37,369 nucleotides of DNA, from assembly GCA_022824685.1 (NCBI GenBank), contig JAJDZJ010000128.1, forward strand, positions 1 through 37,369. Reading direction: 5' to 3'. The position numbers were made by a program, and so were the translations under genes. Origin of the DNA: Caldilineaceae bacterium. Its GTDB lineage: Bacteria; Chloroflexota; Anaerolineae; Caldilineales; Caldilineaceae. Under the pieces are notes generated by a model. It made no database searches, was not told where the DNA came from, and saw only the letters and a program-made list of their open reading frames with translations. Below, one piece after another: positions 9,013-16,535 of the stretch. The number at the start of each line of letters is the position of its first letter. Within the stretch, counting starts at the first letter, position 1.

Positions 9013-9606
9013 CTATCCGACCAGCTTTTGCAGGGTCTCCACCAGCAGGCGGTGCTCCACCGCGTGGATGCGTTCGGCCAGGGTTTCGTGGGTGTCGCCA
9101 GCACGAATCGGCACGGCCTGCTCCGCCAGCGCCGGCCCCTCGTCCACGCGCGCATCCGGCACCAGGTGGACCATCACGCCGGTCTGTTCGACTTCGCCGC
9201 GGGCAAAGGCCGCCAGCGCGTCGTCAATCGCGTGCGCGCCGGGGAACTGTCCGGGCAGCGCCGGGTGCAGATTCACAACCCGGTTGGGAAAGCGGCCCAG
9301 AAACGACTCGCTGAGGATGTGCATCCACCCGGCCAGCACCACCCAGTCCGGCGTGTACCCGCCCACCAGCGCGGCCAGATCGGCGTCGTACTCGGCGCGA
9401 CTGCGCTGCGCGTCCCGGTATGGTTTCAGCGGAAAGTACCGGTCGGGGACATGCGCCCGCCGCGCCCGCTCCAGCCCGTAGGCGGCCTTGCGATTGGAGA
9501 CGACGACCGCTATCCGCGCGTCCAGACTGCCCGCCGCCACCGCGTCGATGATGGCCTGCAGATTTGATCCGTTGCCCGAAATGAGAACCGCCAGCTTGGA
9601 TTTCAT
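9013..9606 (-). CDS. purN: Phosphoribosylglycinamide formyltransferase (GART)
   Basis: The start at ATG 9606 gives [19 protein letters not shown] with an AGGGG about 6 nt upstream; an upstream in-frame ATG adds only eight residues and lacks this. At 197 residues it has the normal PurN length. The enzyme transfers a formyl group from 10-formyl-THF to GAR in purine synthesis. The GAR-binding SGNGSNLQ is at residues 10-17. The catalytic set Asn112, His114 (NLHPALPG) and Asp155 (RVDEGP) corresponds to N106/H108/D144 of the E. coli enzyme. No other pur gene is in the window. Confidence 0.93.
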   Translation of the reverse strand: MKSKLAVLISGNGSNLQAIIDAVAAGSLDARIAVVVSNRKAAYGLERARRAHVPDRYFPLKPYRDAQRSRAEYDADLAALVGGYTPDWVVLAGWMHILSESFLGRFPNRVVNLHPALPGQFPGAHAIDDALAAFARGEVEQTGVMVHLVPDARVDEGPALAEQAVPIRAGDTHETLAERIHAVEHRLLVETLQKLVG

Positions 9607-9650
9607 AGCGCCCCTGAAAGCAGGTGACATGGCTCTGTGATACCGTCTAC

Positions 9651-9658
9651 AGTATAAT
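9651..9658. promoter_or_regulatory. Candidate -10 elements in the divergent purN/glycosyltransferase gap
   Basis: The stretch AGTATAATCG holds TATAAT on the plus strand (9653-9658) and TATACT on the minus strand (9651-9656). It lies about 45 bp upstream of purN and 115 bp upstream of the glycosyltransferase. Neither has a good -35 at 16-18 bp, so this is a weak call. Confidence 0.25.
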
Positions 9659-9773
9659 CGATCCCCATACGCGGTGACCTATTCTTGCCGCCAGGGAACA
9701 GAGTCCCAATCCATATCGCAAACACGTTCCCCCGCGACCTGGCTTTCAGTGCCGGGCATCATTTCCCCATCAT

Positions 9774-10925
9774 ATGAGCCGCAGCCGAATTCTAATTCTG
9801 ATGAGCGATACCGGGGGCGGCCACCGCGCCAGCGCCCAGGCCTTGCAGGCCGCCTTCGCCGCCCGCTACCCCGGCCGGTTTGAGGTGGAGATCGTCGATC
9901 TGTGGACCGATTACACCCCCTGGCCCATCAATCGTTTTCCCCGCTTGTACGGCCCGATCATTGGTCGCGCTCTCTGGCTCTGGAGGCTGCTCTGGCTCGT
10001 CTTCGAAAACGAGCGGGGGCACTCTGCCGCGCTGCGCCTGGTCTATCTGCTCTGCCGCAACCGGCTGCGCAAGGTCCTGCAAGCGCATCGTCCGCATCTG
10101 ATCATCTCCGTCCACCCACTGATGCAGCACCTCGTTATGTGGATGCTGGAGCAGGAAGGCGCCGCGATTCCCTTCGCGACGGTCGTCACCGATCTGGCGT
10201 CCTTTCACCATGGTTGGTTCCATGCGCGTGCCGTGCGCTGTTTCGTCGCCAGCGAAGCCGCGGCCGAAGCCGCCAGCCGGCATGGCCTTCGCGCCCGCCT
10301 GCTAGGCCTGCCGGTCCGTCCCGCCTTTTCCCAACCGCTGCCAGATAAGGTGACGGCGCGCGCCCGGTTGGGACTGGCAGAAGGCGGCTTTACGGCGCTG
10401 CTGCTCGGCGGCGGCGAGGGCATGGGCCCGGTCGCGGCGATCGCGCATGCGGTGGCCCGCCGGCTGGGAGCGGAGGGGAAAGATGCGCAACTGGTCGTCA
10501 TCTGCGGCCGCAATGAGCGGCTGCGCCAGTCGCTGCAACGGTCAGATTGGCCGCTTCCGGCGCGTGTGTGCGGCTTTGTGGACAATATGGAGGAATGGAT
10601 GGCCGCCAGCGACTGCGTGATCACCAAGGCCGGGCCGGGCACGATCGCCGAGGCGTTGATCTGCAGGCTGCCGATTCTCCTGAGTGGATTTATTCCCGGG
10701 CAGGAGTCGGGCAACGTGTCGTATGTGGTGGAGAACGGCGTCGGCGCCTATTGCGACTCGCCCGACGGCATCGCCGCTATCGTCAGCGGCTGGGTCGGCG
10801 GCAATGATCTGGCGCAGATGGCAACTCGCGCCCGCAAGCTCGGCCGTCCCCGCGCCGCGTATGATATTGTCGATGAGATTGTGGCGCTTATGGATGGGGA
10901 GATTGCAGAGCCAAGAGATAGTTGA
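9774..10925 (+). CDS. MGDG-synthase-like diacylglycerol glycosyltransferase (GT28 type)
   Basis: A 383-residue protein with the N-terminal signature of the MGDG_synth family (SDTGGGHRASAQALQAAF, residues ~11-28). It has an IISVHPLMQHLV segment, the ATVVTDLASFHHGWFH block and a GT28-like C-terminal half (LLLGGGEGMGP, VCGFVDNMEEWMAASDCVITKAGPGTIAEAL). Such enzymes move galactose or glucose from a UDP-sugar to diacylglycerol at the inner membrane face, making monoglycosyl-diacylglycerol. MurG-type enzymes share only the fold. The TGA stop is inside the TTGACA of the next promoter. A diverged copy of its last ~63 bp lies 837 bp after the matching bases of this gene (see pseudogene at 11705). Confidence 0.87.
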   Translation: MSRSRILILMSDTGGGHRASAQALQAAFAARYPGRFEVEIVDLWTDYTPWPINRFPRLYGPIIGRALWLWRLLWLVFENERGHSAALRLVYLLCRNRLRKVLQAHRPHLIISVHPLMQHLVMWMLEQEGAAIPFATVVTDLASFHHGWFHARAVRCFVASEAAAEAASRHGLRARLLGLPVRPAFSQPLPDKVTARARLGLAEGGFTALLLGGGEGMGPVAAIAHAVARRLGAEGKDAQLVVICGRNERLRQSLQRSDWPLPARVCGFVDNMEEWMAASDCVITKAGPGTIAEALICRLPILLSGFIPGQESGNVSYVVENGVGAYCDSPDGIAAIVSGWVGGNDLAQMATRARKLGRPRAAYDIVDEIVALMDGEIAEPRDS

Positions 10926-10950
10926 CAGGGGACAGTGAAACGTGCAGAAT
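10922..10950 (+). promoter_or_regulatory. Sigma70-like promoter of the RHH-PIN toxin-antitoxin operon
   Basis: TTGACA (10922-10927), a 17-bp spacer and CAGAAT (10945-10950, four of six) stand just before the antitoxin ATG at 10981. The -35 overlaps the stop codon of the glycosyltransferase gene. Transcription would begin near 10956. Confidence 0.5.
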
Positions 10951-10980
10951 CCTGAATAGACTCAAGAAAAAGAGGTGTAT

Positions 10981-11238
10981 ATGTCGCAGACAACAAAGAC
11001 AATCACCTTCTCTCTGCCACGTGAAATGGCGGACCGGGTGGAAGAGATGGTGAAGGAAGAAGGCCGTTCCCGGAGTGCGCTTCTGCGTGAAGCTCTGTCC
11101 CGTTACATGGAAGAGAATGAGTGGCGAAAACTCCTTCGCTACGGCGAACAACGGACACGTGACCTGAAGATCAATCCAGAGGATGTCAGTCCCCTGGTGG
11201 AAGAGTACCGGGCAGACATCGGTTCCTCGCGGGCATGA
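10981..11238 (+). CDS. Ribbon-helix-helix antitoxin (CopG/Arc type)
   Basis: The ATG at 10981 is chosen over the GTG at 10975 because AGAGG (10971-10975) lies 5 nt upstream of it; this gives 85 residues. TKTITFSLPREMADRVEEMVKEEGRSRSALLREALSRYM is the ribbon-helix-helix DNA-binding fold: the beta strand ITFSL, then two helices. The C-terminal half is acidic and helical, as expected for the toxin-binding tail. The stop overlaps the next start (ATGA). It should neutralise the PIN protein and repress its own promoter at 10922-10950. Confidence 0.88.
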   Translation: MSQTTKTITFSLPREMADRVEEMVKEEGRSRSALLREALSRYMEENEWRKLLRYGEQRTRDLKINPEDVSPLVEEYRADIGSSRA

Positions 11239-11648
11239 GGGTCGTTCTCGATACCAATGTCATCATTTCTGGTCTGAACTTCCGCGGGAATGAGCGGCTT
11301 GTTCTTGCACTGGCGCGCAGGCGACGGTTCGAGTTGTATCTCTCCTCCTTTATCCTGCAAGAGTCTGCCGGTGTACTGACACGCAAGTTTGGCTGGTCTG
11401 AGGAACGCTCAACCCAGGTTCTTCGAATGTTGCGGAGTACGGCCGCCGTTGTTGAGCCCCAACGAATCCTATCAGTAATCGAAAGCCACCAAGCCGACAA
11501 TCAGATCCTGGCGTGTGCGTTAGAGGCTTCCGCCGACTTTCTAATTACCGGCGATCGGCGGCATCTTTTGCCCCTTGAGACCTACAGAAAAGTGCAAATC
11601 CTCAACGCATCTCATTTTCTGTCTCTCCTCGATGTGAAAGGGAATTGA
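11235..11648 (+). CDS. PIN-domain toxin (COG1569-type endoribonuclease)
   Basis: A 137-residue PIN-family protein whose ATG overlaps the antitoxin stop by 4 nt. The acidic metal-binding residues are all present: Asp6 (LDTN), Glu43 (LQE), Asp88 (DNQIL) and Asp107 (TGDRRHL). It also has the DFLITGDRRHLL segment that marks the 'putative toxin, PIN family' group. Proteins of this group act as Mg-dependent ribonucleases, often on tRNA or rRNA. The pair looks intact and probably functional. Confidence 0.9.
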   Translation: MRVVLDTNVIISGLNFRGNERLVLALARRRRFELYLSSFILQESAGVLTRKFGWSEERSTQVLRMLRSTAAVVEPQRILSVIESHQADNQILACALEASADFLITGDRRHLLPLETYRKVQILNASHFLSLLDVKGN

Positions 11649-11704
11649 GGCAAACTCAGCTATTACAGCGTCTGTAACAATAATTCGTGACTGTGCCTGC
11701 CTCT

Positions 11705-11803
11705 GGAATGAGCCAGAAAGCAACCCGCGCTCGATAGCTCGGTTGTCCTCGCGCCGCTTCTGACATCGTCGATGAGTTCGTGGGGCTTTAGGATGGGGGA
11801 GAG
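11705..11803 (+). pseudogene. Decayed 3' fragment of a second MGDG-synthase-like glycosyltransferase gene
   Basis: Bases 11736-11798 match 10837-10899 of the intact glycosyltransferase at 51 of 63 positions without gaps. In the homologous frame it reads LGCPRAASDIVDEFVGL then a stop, against LGRPRAAYDIVDEIVAL in the intact gene. Six of the twelve differences are at third codon positions, so it derives from a paralogue that diverged as a coding gene, not from a recent slip. Similarity extends weakly upstream to about 11705. Nothing else of that gene is seen. The RHH-PIN pair lies between the two copies. Confidence 0.75.
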
Positions 11804-11833
11804 GCGTGGGTCTGAGGGATCCCGTGTGACCCG

Positions 11834-12067
11834 TCATCCTATCTCGCTGTCTCGGCGCGCACGTTCTTCCATGAGTAGCGTTGCCGCCTCTACGCCAAGA
11901 TCGGTCTCGGGGCGTTGGGCCAAACGCTTCCGCCATTCCCAATGCGCCAACTCCCGTTCTATAGCGCTCAGTGCCACTGCGCGCATGGAGCAGTTGTTTT
12001 CACGCGCATAGCGGCGCAGCCGCTCGTGGAGAGTATCCGGCATGTTTCTGATCTGTAGGTTAGCCAT
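11834..12067 (-). CDS. Orphan FitA-like RHH antitoxin
   Basis: With the ATG at 12067 the product is 77 residues, MANLQIRNMPDTLHERLRRYARENNCSMRAV and on. This is the FitA/VapB-type ribbon-helix-helix start (LQIRNMP, then two helices) seen in antitoxins of VapC-like PIN toxins. The C-terminal half is charged and helical (GVEAATLLMEERARRD). The expected downstream PIN gene is missing: the next 185 bp on the minus strand hold only the glycosyltransferase fragment on the other strand and the PIN toxin tail. It is therefore an orphan antitoxin. A palindrome lies in its promoter region. Confidence 0.75.
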   Translation of the reverse strand: MANLQIRNMPDTLHERLRRYARENNCSMRAVALSAIERELAHWEWRKRLAQRPETDLGVEAATLLMEERARRDSEIG

Positions 12068-12085
12068 GCGATGACAATAGCATGA

Positions 12086-12096
12086 CACGCGGCGTG
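12086..12096. promoter_or_regulatory. Palindromic candidate operator of the FitA-like gene
   Basis: The perfect 11-bp palindrome CACGC-G-GCGTG lies 19 bp upstream of the ATG at 12067. On the minus strand it sits between a weak -35 (TTGATT) and -10 (TATTGT). RHH antitoxins normally bind such inverted repeats in their own promoter. Confidence 0.35.
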
Positions 12097-12179
12097 AAAT
12101 CAAAGTTTTGGAGTGTGAGGAGTAACTTCAAAGTCCAACTGATCTTGCCCTTTGCAATGTCGGGTGGGACAATCGAACC

Positions 12180-12455
12180 ATGATCTACGCATACCCGTGT
12201 GAACTCACCCCCGATGAAGATGGAAGTCTGGTGGCCCTATTCCCTGATGTTCCTGAGGCAATCACGGGCGGCAAAAACCGGACGGAAGCGCTAACAATGG
12301 CCGAAGACGCTCTCGCTACTGCTCTGGCTGGATATGTCCTCGCGCAATGGGAGTTCCCCACGCCCAGTCAACCTGCTTCCGGTCAGGAGCTTGTCGCGGT
12401 GAATCGTTCAACCTTGATCTCTTTGGTACGTTCGCGTACCTGCCACAAGTCATAA
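12180..12455 (+). pseudogene. Truncated hicB-like antitoxin gene
   Basis: The first ~71 residues (MIYAYPCELTPDEDGSLVAL, FPDVPEAITGG, AEDALATALAGY, FPTPSQPASGQELVAV) match HicB antitoxins with the partial RNase-H fold. The HicB C-terminus (valine/leucine-rich linker plus HTH) is missing. After about residue 71 the frame reads into the complement of the higA 3' end and stops at 12455. The join is near 12390-12400. No hicA is visible in the 76 bp upstream. It is probably non-functional as a regulator because the DNA-binding part is gone. Confidence 0.7.
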
Positions 12456-12676
12456 GCCGTCTGCAGGCCCAGCCAAGTCTCTGGAGAAGAGCCGAACGCC
12501 TGGGACAAACGCAGGGCCATGTCGACTGACAGGTCGACTTTCCCGTTTACCAGGCTTGACAATGCCTGCCGGCTTACGCCCAGCCCTTGCGCTGCCCGCG
12601 TCACCGTCAGTCCCAACGGTTCAAGGCAGTCCCACCTTACGATCTCTCCTGGATGGGGCGGGTTGTGCATGGGCAT
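12383..12676 (-). CDS. higA: HigA-family antitoxin (HTH)
   Basis: A 97-residue protein starting MPMHNPPHPGEIVRWDCLEPLGL. It has the HPGEI signature and the helix-turn-helix VTRAAQGLGVSRQALSSLVNGKVDLSVDMALRLSQAFG, followed by PETWLGLQTAYDLW. These mark the HigA/VapI addiction-module antidote family. AGAGGTG stands just before the ATG. It follows a broken higB on the same strand with a 12-bp gap, the normal toxin-first order. The last few residues (TATSS) come from sequence belonging to the antiparallel hicB, so the 3' end was probably created by the same junction that cut hicB. It overlaps hicB tail to tail by 73 bp. Confidence 0.87.
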   Translation of the reverse strand: MPMHNPPHPGEIVRWDCLEPLGLTVTRAAQGLGVSRQALSSLVNGKVDLSVDMALRLSQAFGSSPETWLGLQTAYDLWQVRERTKEIKVERFTATSS

Positions 12677-12688
12677 AATTTCACCTCT

Positions 12689-12950
12689 TTAGTGATAGTC
12701 GACGTAATCAACGTCAACAGAATGACCGGCCTCGAAACGGAAGGTTACCCGCCAGTCGCCCGACACCGTAACGGCATAGGCCCCTCGAAGCCCACCCGCT
12801 CGTGTATGGAGCCGGAATCCCGGAATATCCATATCGCTGTGCGTCCGTCTATCTTCGAGCACGGCAGAAGCCGAACAGGGGGCAATTGATCAAGATTTGG
12901 CCGCAAACTGCGCTGATACGCCGGCTTAACTCCAATACCTGTCAACGAAA
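12689..12950 (-). pseudogene. higB: Frameshifted, 5'-truncated higB toxin gene
   Basis: One minus-strand frame, ending in TAA at 12689-12691, reads DMDIPGFRLH, then AGGLRGAYAVTVSGDWRVTF and RFEAGHSVDVDYVDYH. This is the C-terminal two thirds of a RelE-fold HigB. The N-terminal part (TGIGVKPAYQRSLRPNLDQL, equivalent to the STAGIxPxHAxRLRxxL of HigB) is in a different frame, so a frameshift lies around 12830-12875. The first dozen residues of a normal ~92-residue HigB are missing. The fragment abuts the stop of the DUF4143 ATPase gene (12954). It cannot make an active toxin; higA is left without its partner. Confidence 0.75.
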
Positions 12951-12953
12951 CAC

Positions 12954-14279
12954 TTAGGACATTTCCCAGAGCAGGCGCAGAGGTACCGCGTAAAGGCCTT
13001 CGTCGAAGCGAACGCTCGTTTCACCATCGTAGAGAACCACCCCACTTGAGAAACGACTGCCTGCGGCCGCCCTGAGTTTGCGCAAGGCGCGGAAATCGGC
13101 TGCTTTCACAGTTGCGCCGGCCTTGATCTCTACGCCAGCCAGCGCGCGTGCCCCTCGTTCGAGGACAATATCCACTTCGGCGCCGTCTCTGTCCCGAAAG
13201 TGATAGAAGGAGACAGGGTCGGCATGCCAACTGGCTTGACGCCGCAGTTCCTGATAAGCAAAGGTCTCCAGCATCTGTCCCAACAAGGTGCGGTCTACCG
13301 TGAGATCGGCAGCGTCTACACCGAGCAGAGTACAGGCCAGACCGGTATCACCAAGGTGGAGTTTGGGCGTCTTGATGAGCCGCTTCAGACGATTGCTGTG
13401 CCAGGGCGGTAGCTGCTCCAGCAAAAACACCCGCTCTAGCAAGGTGACGTAATCTCGAACTGTGGTGCGACTGACTTGGAACGGAGCGGCCAACTCGGAG
13501 AGGTTAAAGAGAGTCGCTGTCTGCACAGCCGCGTGCCTCATCAGTCGCGGCAGCACGTCAAGGGAACGGATGCGGGCGATCTCAGGTACGTCCCGCTCCA
13601 TCTGGGCATCGAGAAAGTTGCGATACCAGTTGGCGCGACGCCGGCCAGCTGGCCGCGCCAGAGCCGCGGGATACCCTCCCGACACGACCCGCTCAATGAG
13701 CGCGCGCCCCAGGCGCTCGGTGCGTCCGCTCTCGAATCCACGACCGAACAGGGAATCAAGAAAGCCTGGGGACCAGTCCGCGCCGCGGGATGAATCCGGT
13801 CCTCCCTGCAACTCACACTGTGCCAGCGGATGCAGTCTGACCGTTTCCATGCGTCCGGCCAAAGAATCTGACAGTGCCGGAGTCTGCAAAACGTTGCTCG
13901 AACCCGTTAGAAGGAAACGTCCGGGCAACCGCCTGCGGTCCACTTCCAGTTTCAAGGCGGCAAAGAGCGCAGGTACCCGCTGTACTTCGTCTAGGATAAC
14001 CCGACCGGGCAGTTCGGCAACAAAGCCCAGCGGATCGGCCTCAGCGCCCGCGCGGACAACTTCATCATCAAAGGAGAAGTATAGGTAGTCTTCGGGTAAG
14101 CCGGATCGACGGCCAGACCGGCGTTTCCCCTCGGGCGAGTATTCTGAAGTGCAGACTAGCTGGGCAAGGGTGGTCTTGCCACACTGCCGCGGGCCCTGGA
14201 TCAAAACGACCGGGGAGTCCTCCAGCGCCTCAACTAAACGCCGTTCGGTGAAACGCGGGTAAAGAATGTCCTCTGCCAT
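12954..14279 (-). CDS. AAA ATPase of the DUF4143 family (AAA_14)
   Basis: The start at ATG 14279 gives 441 residues (MAEDILYPRFTERRLVEAL). A longer frame upstream would run through a tandem repeat. Walker A GPRQCGKTT is at residues 29-37, Walker B VILDEVQ at 94-100 and the sensor-like LLTGSS follows. The middle region VSRTTVRDYVTLLERVFLLEQLPPW contains a winged-helix segment. The C-terminal DUF4143 part (DGAEVDIVLERGARALAGVEIKAG) resembles a PD-(D/E)XK-like nuclease fold: D and E-x-K are present. These proteins are common near toxin-antitoxin and mobile genes; their role is not settled. The sequence looks intact. Confidence 0.9.
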   Translation of the reverse strand: MAEDILYPRFTERRLVEALEDSPVVLIQGPRQCGKTTLAQLVCTSEYSPEGKRRSGRRSGLPEDYLYFSFDDEVVRAGAEADPLGFVAELPGRVILDEVQRVPALFAALKLEVDRRRLPGRFLLTGSSNVLQTPALSDSLAGRMETVRLHPLAQCELQGGPDSSRGADWSPGFLDSLFGRGFESGRTERLGRALIERVVSGGYPAALARPAGRRRANWYRNFLDAQMERDVPEIARIRSLDVLPRLMRHAAVQTATLFNLSELAAPFQVSRTTVRDYVTLLERVFLLEQLPPWHSNRLKRLIKTPKLHLGDTGLACTLLGVDAADLTVDRTLLGQMLETFAYQELRRQASWHADPVSFYHFRDRDGAEVDIVLERGARALAGVEIKAGATVKAADFRALRKLRAAAGSRFSSGVVLYDGETSVRFDEGLYAVPLRLLWEMS

Positions 14280-14345
14280 CGGCTGATTGTAACCCTTAGC
14301 TTCGGCTGATTGCAACCTTAACCCTCGGCTGATTGAGAGCTTCCC
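14279..14345. repeat. 23-bp tandem repeat over the ATPase start
   Basis: Two full units (14279-14301, 14302-14324) and a partial third (from 14325) share TCGGCTGATTGYAACC-CTTA. The array begins at the start codon of the ATPase gene, so on the minus strand it occupies the immediate leader, where a ribosome binding site should be. No clear AGGAG is seen. Confidence 0.7.
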
Positions 14346-14504
14346 CTTCTACTGCCACGTTTCTGGAGCAACTGCCGTGCCGTAGCGATTGAACCCCTTT
14401 ACCGGAAGGATATGCCTGGCAGGTGAGAATCGACCGAAGTTCGCGCTGGCCCTCTCTATCTCCGTCAACGCATCGACACCGCCTACTCCTGGTTCGAACG
14501 CCCC

Positions 14505-15395
14505 TCACCCACCCATACGTCCGCAATAGTCCAATTGGTGCGCCACATACATTAGCTCCCTGCGGGCGACCTGCCGCCGGCGCATGGCGAGCCACTCCCC
14601 GAACTCGCCCGCGTCCAATTCCGGATGCCCCCGCAGCGTCGACTCCACGAAGTTCAGGATGCAACTGAGAAAGTAGGCTTCGTTGTGGGGATAAGCCCCA
14701 CCGACTGCATGCACGACCCAATCGGAGCTGCCGGCCGCCAGCACCTCGGCCCCGCACGCCCGCAACGCGTGGAACAGCCTGCGCCCCGTGCGGCTGTCGC
14801 CGGAGGGTTGTCCGTCGGTGATGCGCGTGTCCATCGAGCGGTGATAGAGCGCTTCGATCTGGCCATCCAGCGCCGGATCGACTTCGGGCAGAAAGAGCGT
14901 TGCGCCGTCGAAGTTGATGCTGAAATAGAACAGACCGGGCGCACGCGCCATCTGCAACAGGATGGGCAGCGCGGTCGGCAGGTGGAGAAGGTCCAGCAGC
15001 GCGTGCGCGATGATCAGATCGAAGCGCTGCCGGTTTTCCCGCCGGGCCGCGAACGCATACAGATTGGCCGTCTGCAATCGTACCTGCAGCCCCGATTCCG
15101 TGCTCGCAATCAGGTGCGCCAACCGCCGCCGGGCCGCCTCGATATTTCCCTCCTCGCTATCGATCGCAGTGTAATCAACCGCAAAACTCGAGTCAGAAAA
15201 CAACCCCCACTCGACAACGCGTTCGACCATCGTGCCGATGCCCGCGCCCACTTCGAGCACGCGCAAAGGCCGGTCCGGCGGCAGTGCGCCAGCCACAGCA
15301 TCGGCCAGCGTCTGCCAGACGTGCCGGTTGAGCGCGCGGTCGTCTACGGTGCGCTTGGAGGCCAGGTAGCGGGTGAAATCGATGGCGTCTGTCAT
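14505..15395 (-). CDS. Class I SAM-dependent methyltransferase
   Basis: A 296-residue protein with a Rossmann methyltransferase core. Motif I is LRVLEVGAGIGTMVERV at about residues 43-59, an acidic motif II follows (TAIDSEEGNIEAARRRL), then FDLIIAHALLDLL. The C-terminal third (SDWVVHAVGGAYPHNEAYFL, RRELMYVAHQLDYCG) is specific to this subfamily and I do not recognise its substrate. The start is 15 bp after the GT4 stop. It is the last gene of the minus-strand set that begins with the RibA-RibD fusion, so it probably methylates the product of that pathway. Confidence 0.85.
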   Translation of the reverse strand: MTDAIDFTRYLASKRTVDDRALNRHVWQTLADAVAGALPPDRPLRVLEVGAGIGTMVERVVEWGLFSDSSFAVDYTAIDSEEGNIEAARRRLAHLIASTESGLQVRLQTANLYAFAARRENRQRFDLIIAHALLDLLHLPTALPILLQMARAPGLFYFSINFDGATLFLPEVDPALDGQIEALYHRSMDTRITDGQPSGDSRTGRRLFHALRACGAEVLAAGSSDWVVHAVGGAYPHNEAYFLSCILNFVESTLRGHPELDAGEFGEWLAMRRRQVARRELMYVAHQLDYCGRMGG

Positions 15396-15410
15396 GTCAG
15401 GCTCTGTTGG

Positions 15411-16514
15411 TCACCGGACGCAGGCTGCCAGGAACTGGCGTATCTTCGCCGCGGAGTCCGCCCAGCGCGGGTGGGAATCGAAGCGCTGCCGGGCGTTGCG
15501 GCCCAGTTTGGCCAGCTGCTCCCTGTCCTTGGCCAGGCCAGACAGATGCGCGGCGATGCCGTCCGCGTCCGCTGGCTCAAGCGTAAATCCGTTGACGCCG
15601 TGGCTGACGATCTCGCTGCCGCCGCCGTGAACACCGGCCAGCGCCGGCAGCCCGAAGGCCATCGCCTCCAGGTATACGATCCCAAACCCCTCGTAAGACG
15701 GCGCCGCCAGCAGGTGCGCGGCGCTGTACTGCCGTGTCAGCTCGCCGTCCGATACGCGTCCGTGCAGGCGGATGTTCCCATCCAATCCGGCTGCGCTGAT
15801 CTGTTTGCGCACCCCGGCGGCATAAGCGCCATCAACCGCACTGTCGCCGATGACGTCCAGCCGCCAGTCTGTCCGCGGCAGACGGGTGAGCGCGGCGATC
15901 AGATGGTGCAGCCCCTTGCGCGGGATCAGATTGCCGACGAACAGGACGCGCAGCGGGCCAGCGTCGCTCTGCCTGGCGCGGATCAACTCGGCCGCCGCGC
16001 GCTCGTCCGGCGCCGGCAGATGGTCCGCGGCCGGGTACGCGACCACGCCGCCCAACGGAGACAGGTTATCACTCTCTTCTCGCAGTCCGGCCACCGCCTG
16101 CCGGGTCGTCCGGCTGTTGAAGATGAAGCCGTCCACCGAGCGCAGATAGGCGCGTTCGACCGCACGATAAAGCGGCAGCAGACGACGCGGGTGCTGTTCA
16201 CTGCTGCGCAGGTGATGCACGATGCTGATCAGGGGATAGCGGGGTTGGCGCCGCCGCAGCCGCAGGTTGACCAGCGCCAGCGATGGATGGTTCAACTCGT
16301 CCTGCAAGAGAATGTCCACGCGCAGGTCGCGCAGACGCCGGTGCAGGCGCAATGAGAGGTTGTCGGCCAGATGCGCCGGATAGCTGCGCCAGGGGAGCGA
16401 CACGATCTCGACCGCATCGCCGGCCTGGCGCAGATGCTCGACCAGCTTGCGATCATACAGATAGCCGCCCGAGAGAGTATCCAGGGAGCCGTAAATGAGC
16501 AGGCCGATGCGCAT
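15411..16514 (-). CDS. Glycosyltransferase family 4 (GT-B fold)
   Basis: A 367-residue protein. It starts MRIGLLIYGSLDTLSGGYLYD, with a glycine-rich acceptor-side loop. The GT4 donor side follows: LRVLFVGNLIPRKGLHHLI (with the conserved R-K), then the EX7E motif (YEGFGIVYLEAMAFGLP), then GSEIVSHGVNGFTLEP. Such enzymes transfer a sugar from a nucleotide sugar with retention. Placed 21 bp after the PTPS-like gene and 15 bp before the methyltransferase, it probably glycosylates the product of this operon. A cell-surface glycan role is possible but no polysaccharide genes are near. Confidence 0.88.
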   Translation of the reverse strand: MRIGLLIYGSLDTLSGGYLYDRKLVEHLRQAGDAVEIVSLPWRSYPAHLADNLSLRLHRRLRDLRVDILLQDELNHPSLALVNLRLRRRQPRYPLISIVHHLRSSEQHPRRLLPLYRAVERAYLRSVDGFIFNSRTTRQAVAGLREESDNLSPLGGVVAYPAADHLPAPDERAAAELIRARQSDAGPLRVLFVGNLIPRKGLHHLIAALTRLPRTDWRLDVIGDSAVDGAYAAGVRKQISAAGLDGNIRLHGRVSDGELTRQYSAAHLLAAPSYEGFGIVYLEAMAFGLPALAGVHGGGSEIVSHGVNGFTLEPADADGIAAHLSGLAKDREQLAKLGRNARQRFDSHPRWADSAAKIRQFLAACVR

Positions 16515-16535
16515 GGGCCGCGGGGGGGCTCGTGG

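Noticed and set aside
14280-14345. Possible CRISPR array from the 23-bp repeats
   Set aside because: Units are directly adjacent without spacers and only two and a half copies exist.
14485-14510. GGTTCGAACGC stretch resembling a tRNA T-loop
   Set aside because: There is no matching acceptor stem, anticodon arm or CCA-end context around it.
14625-16355. Long plus-strand open frame (576 codons) opposite the methyltransferase and GT4 genes
   Set aside because: It is antisense to two well-recognised genes, has no family signal and is typical of GC-rich shadow frames.
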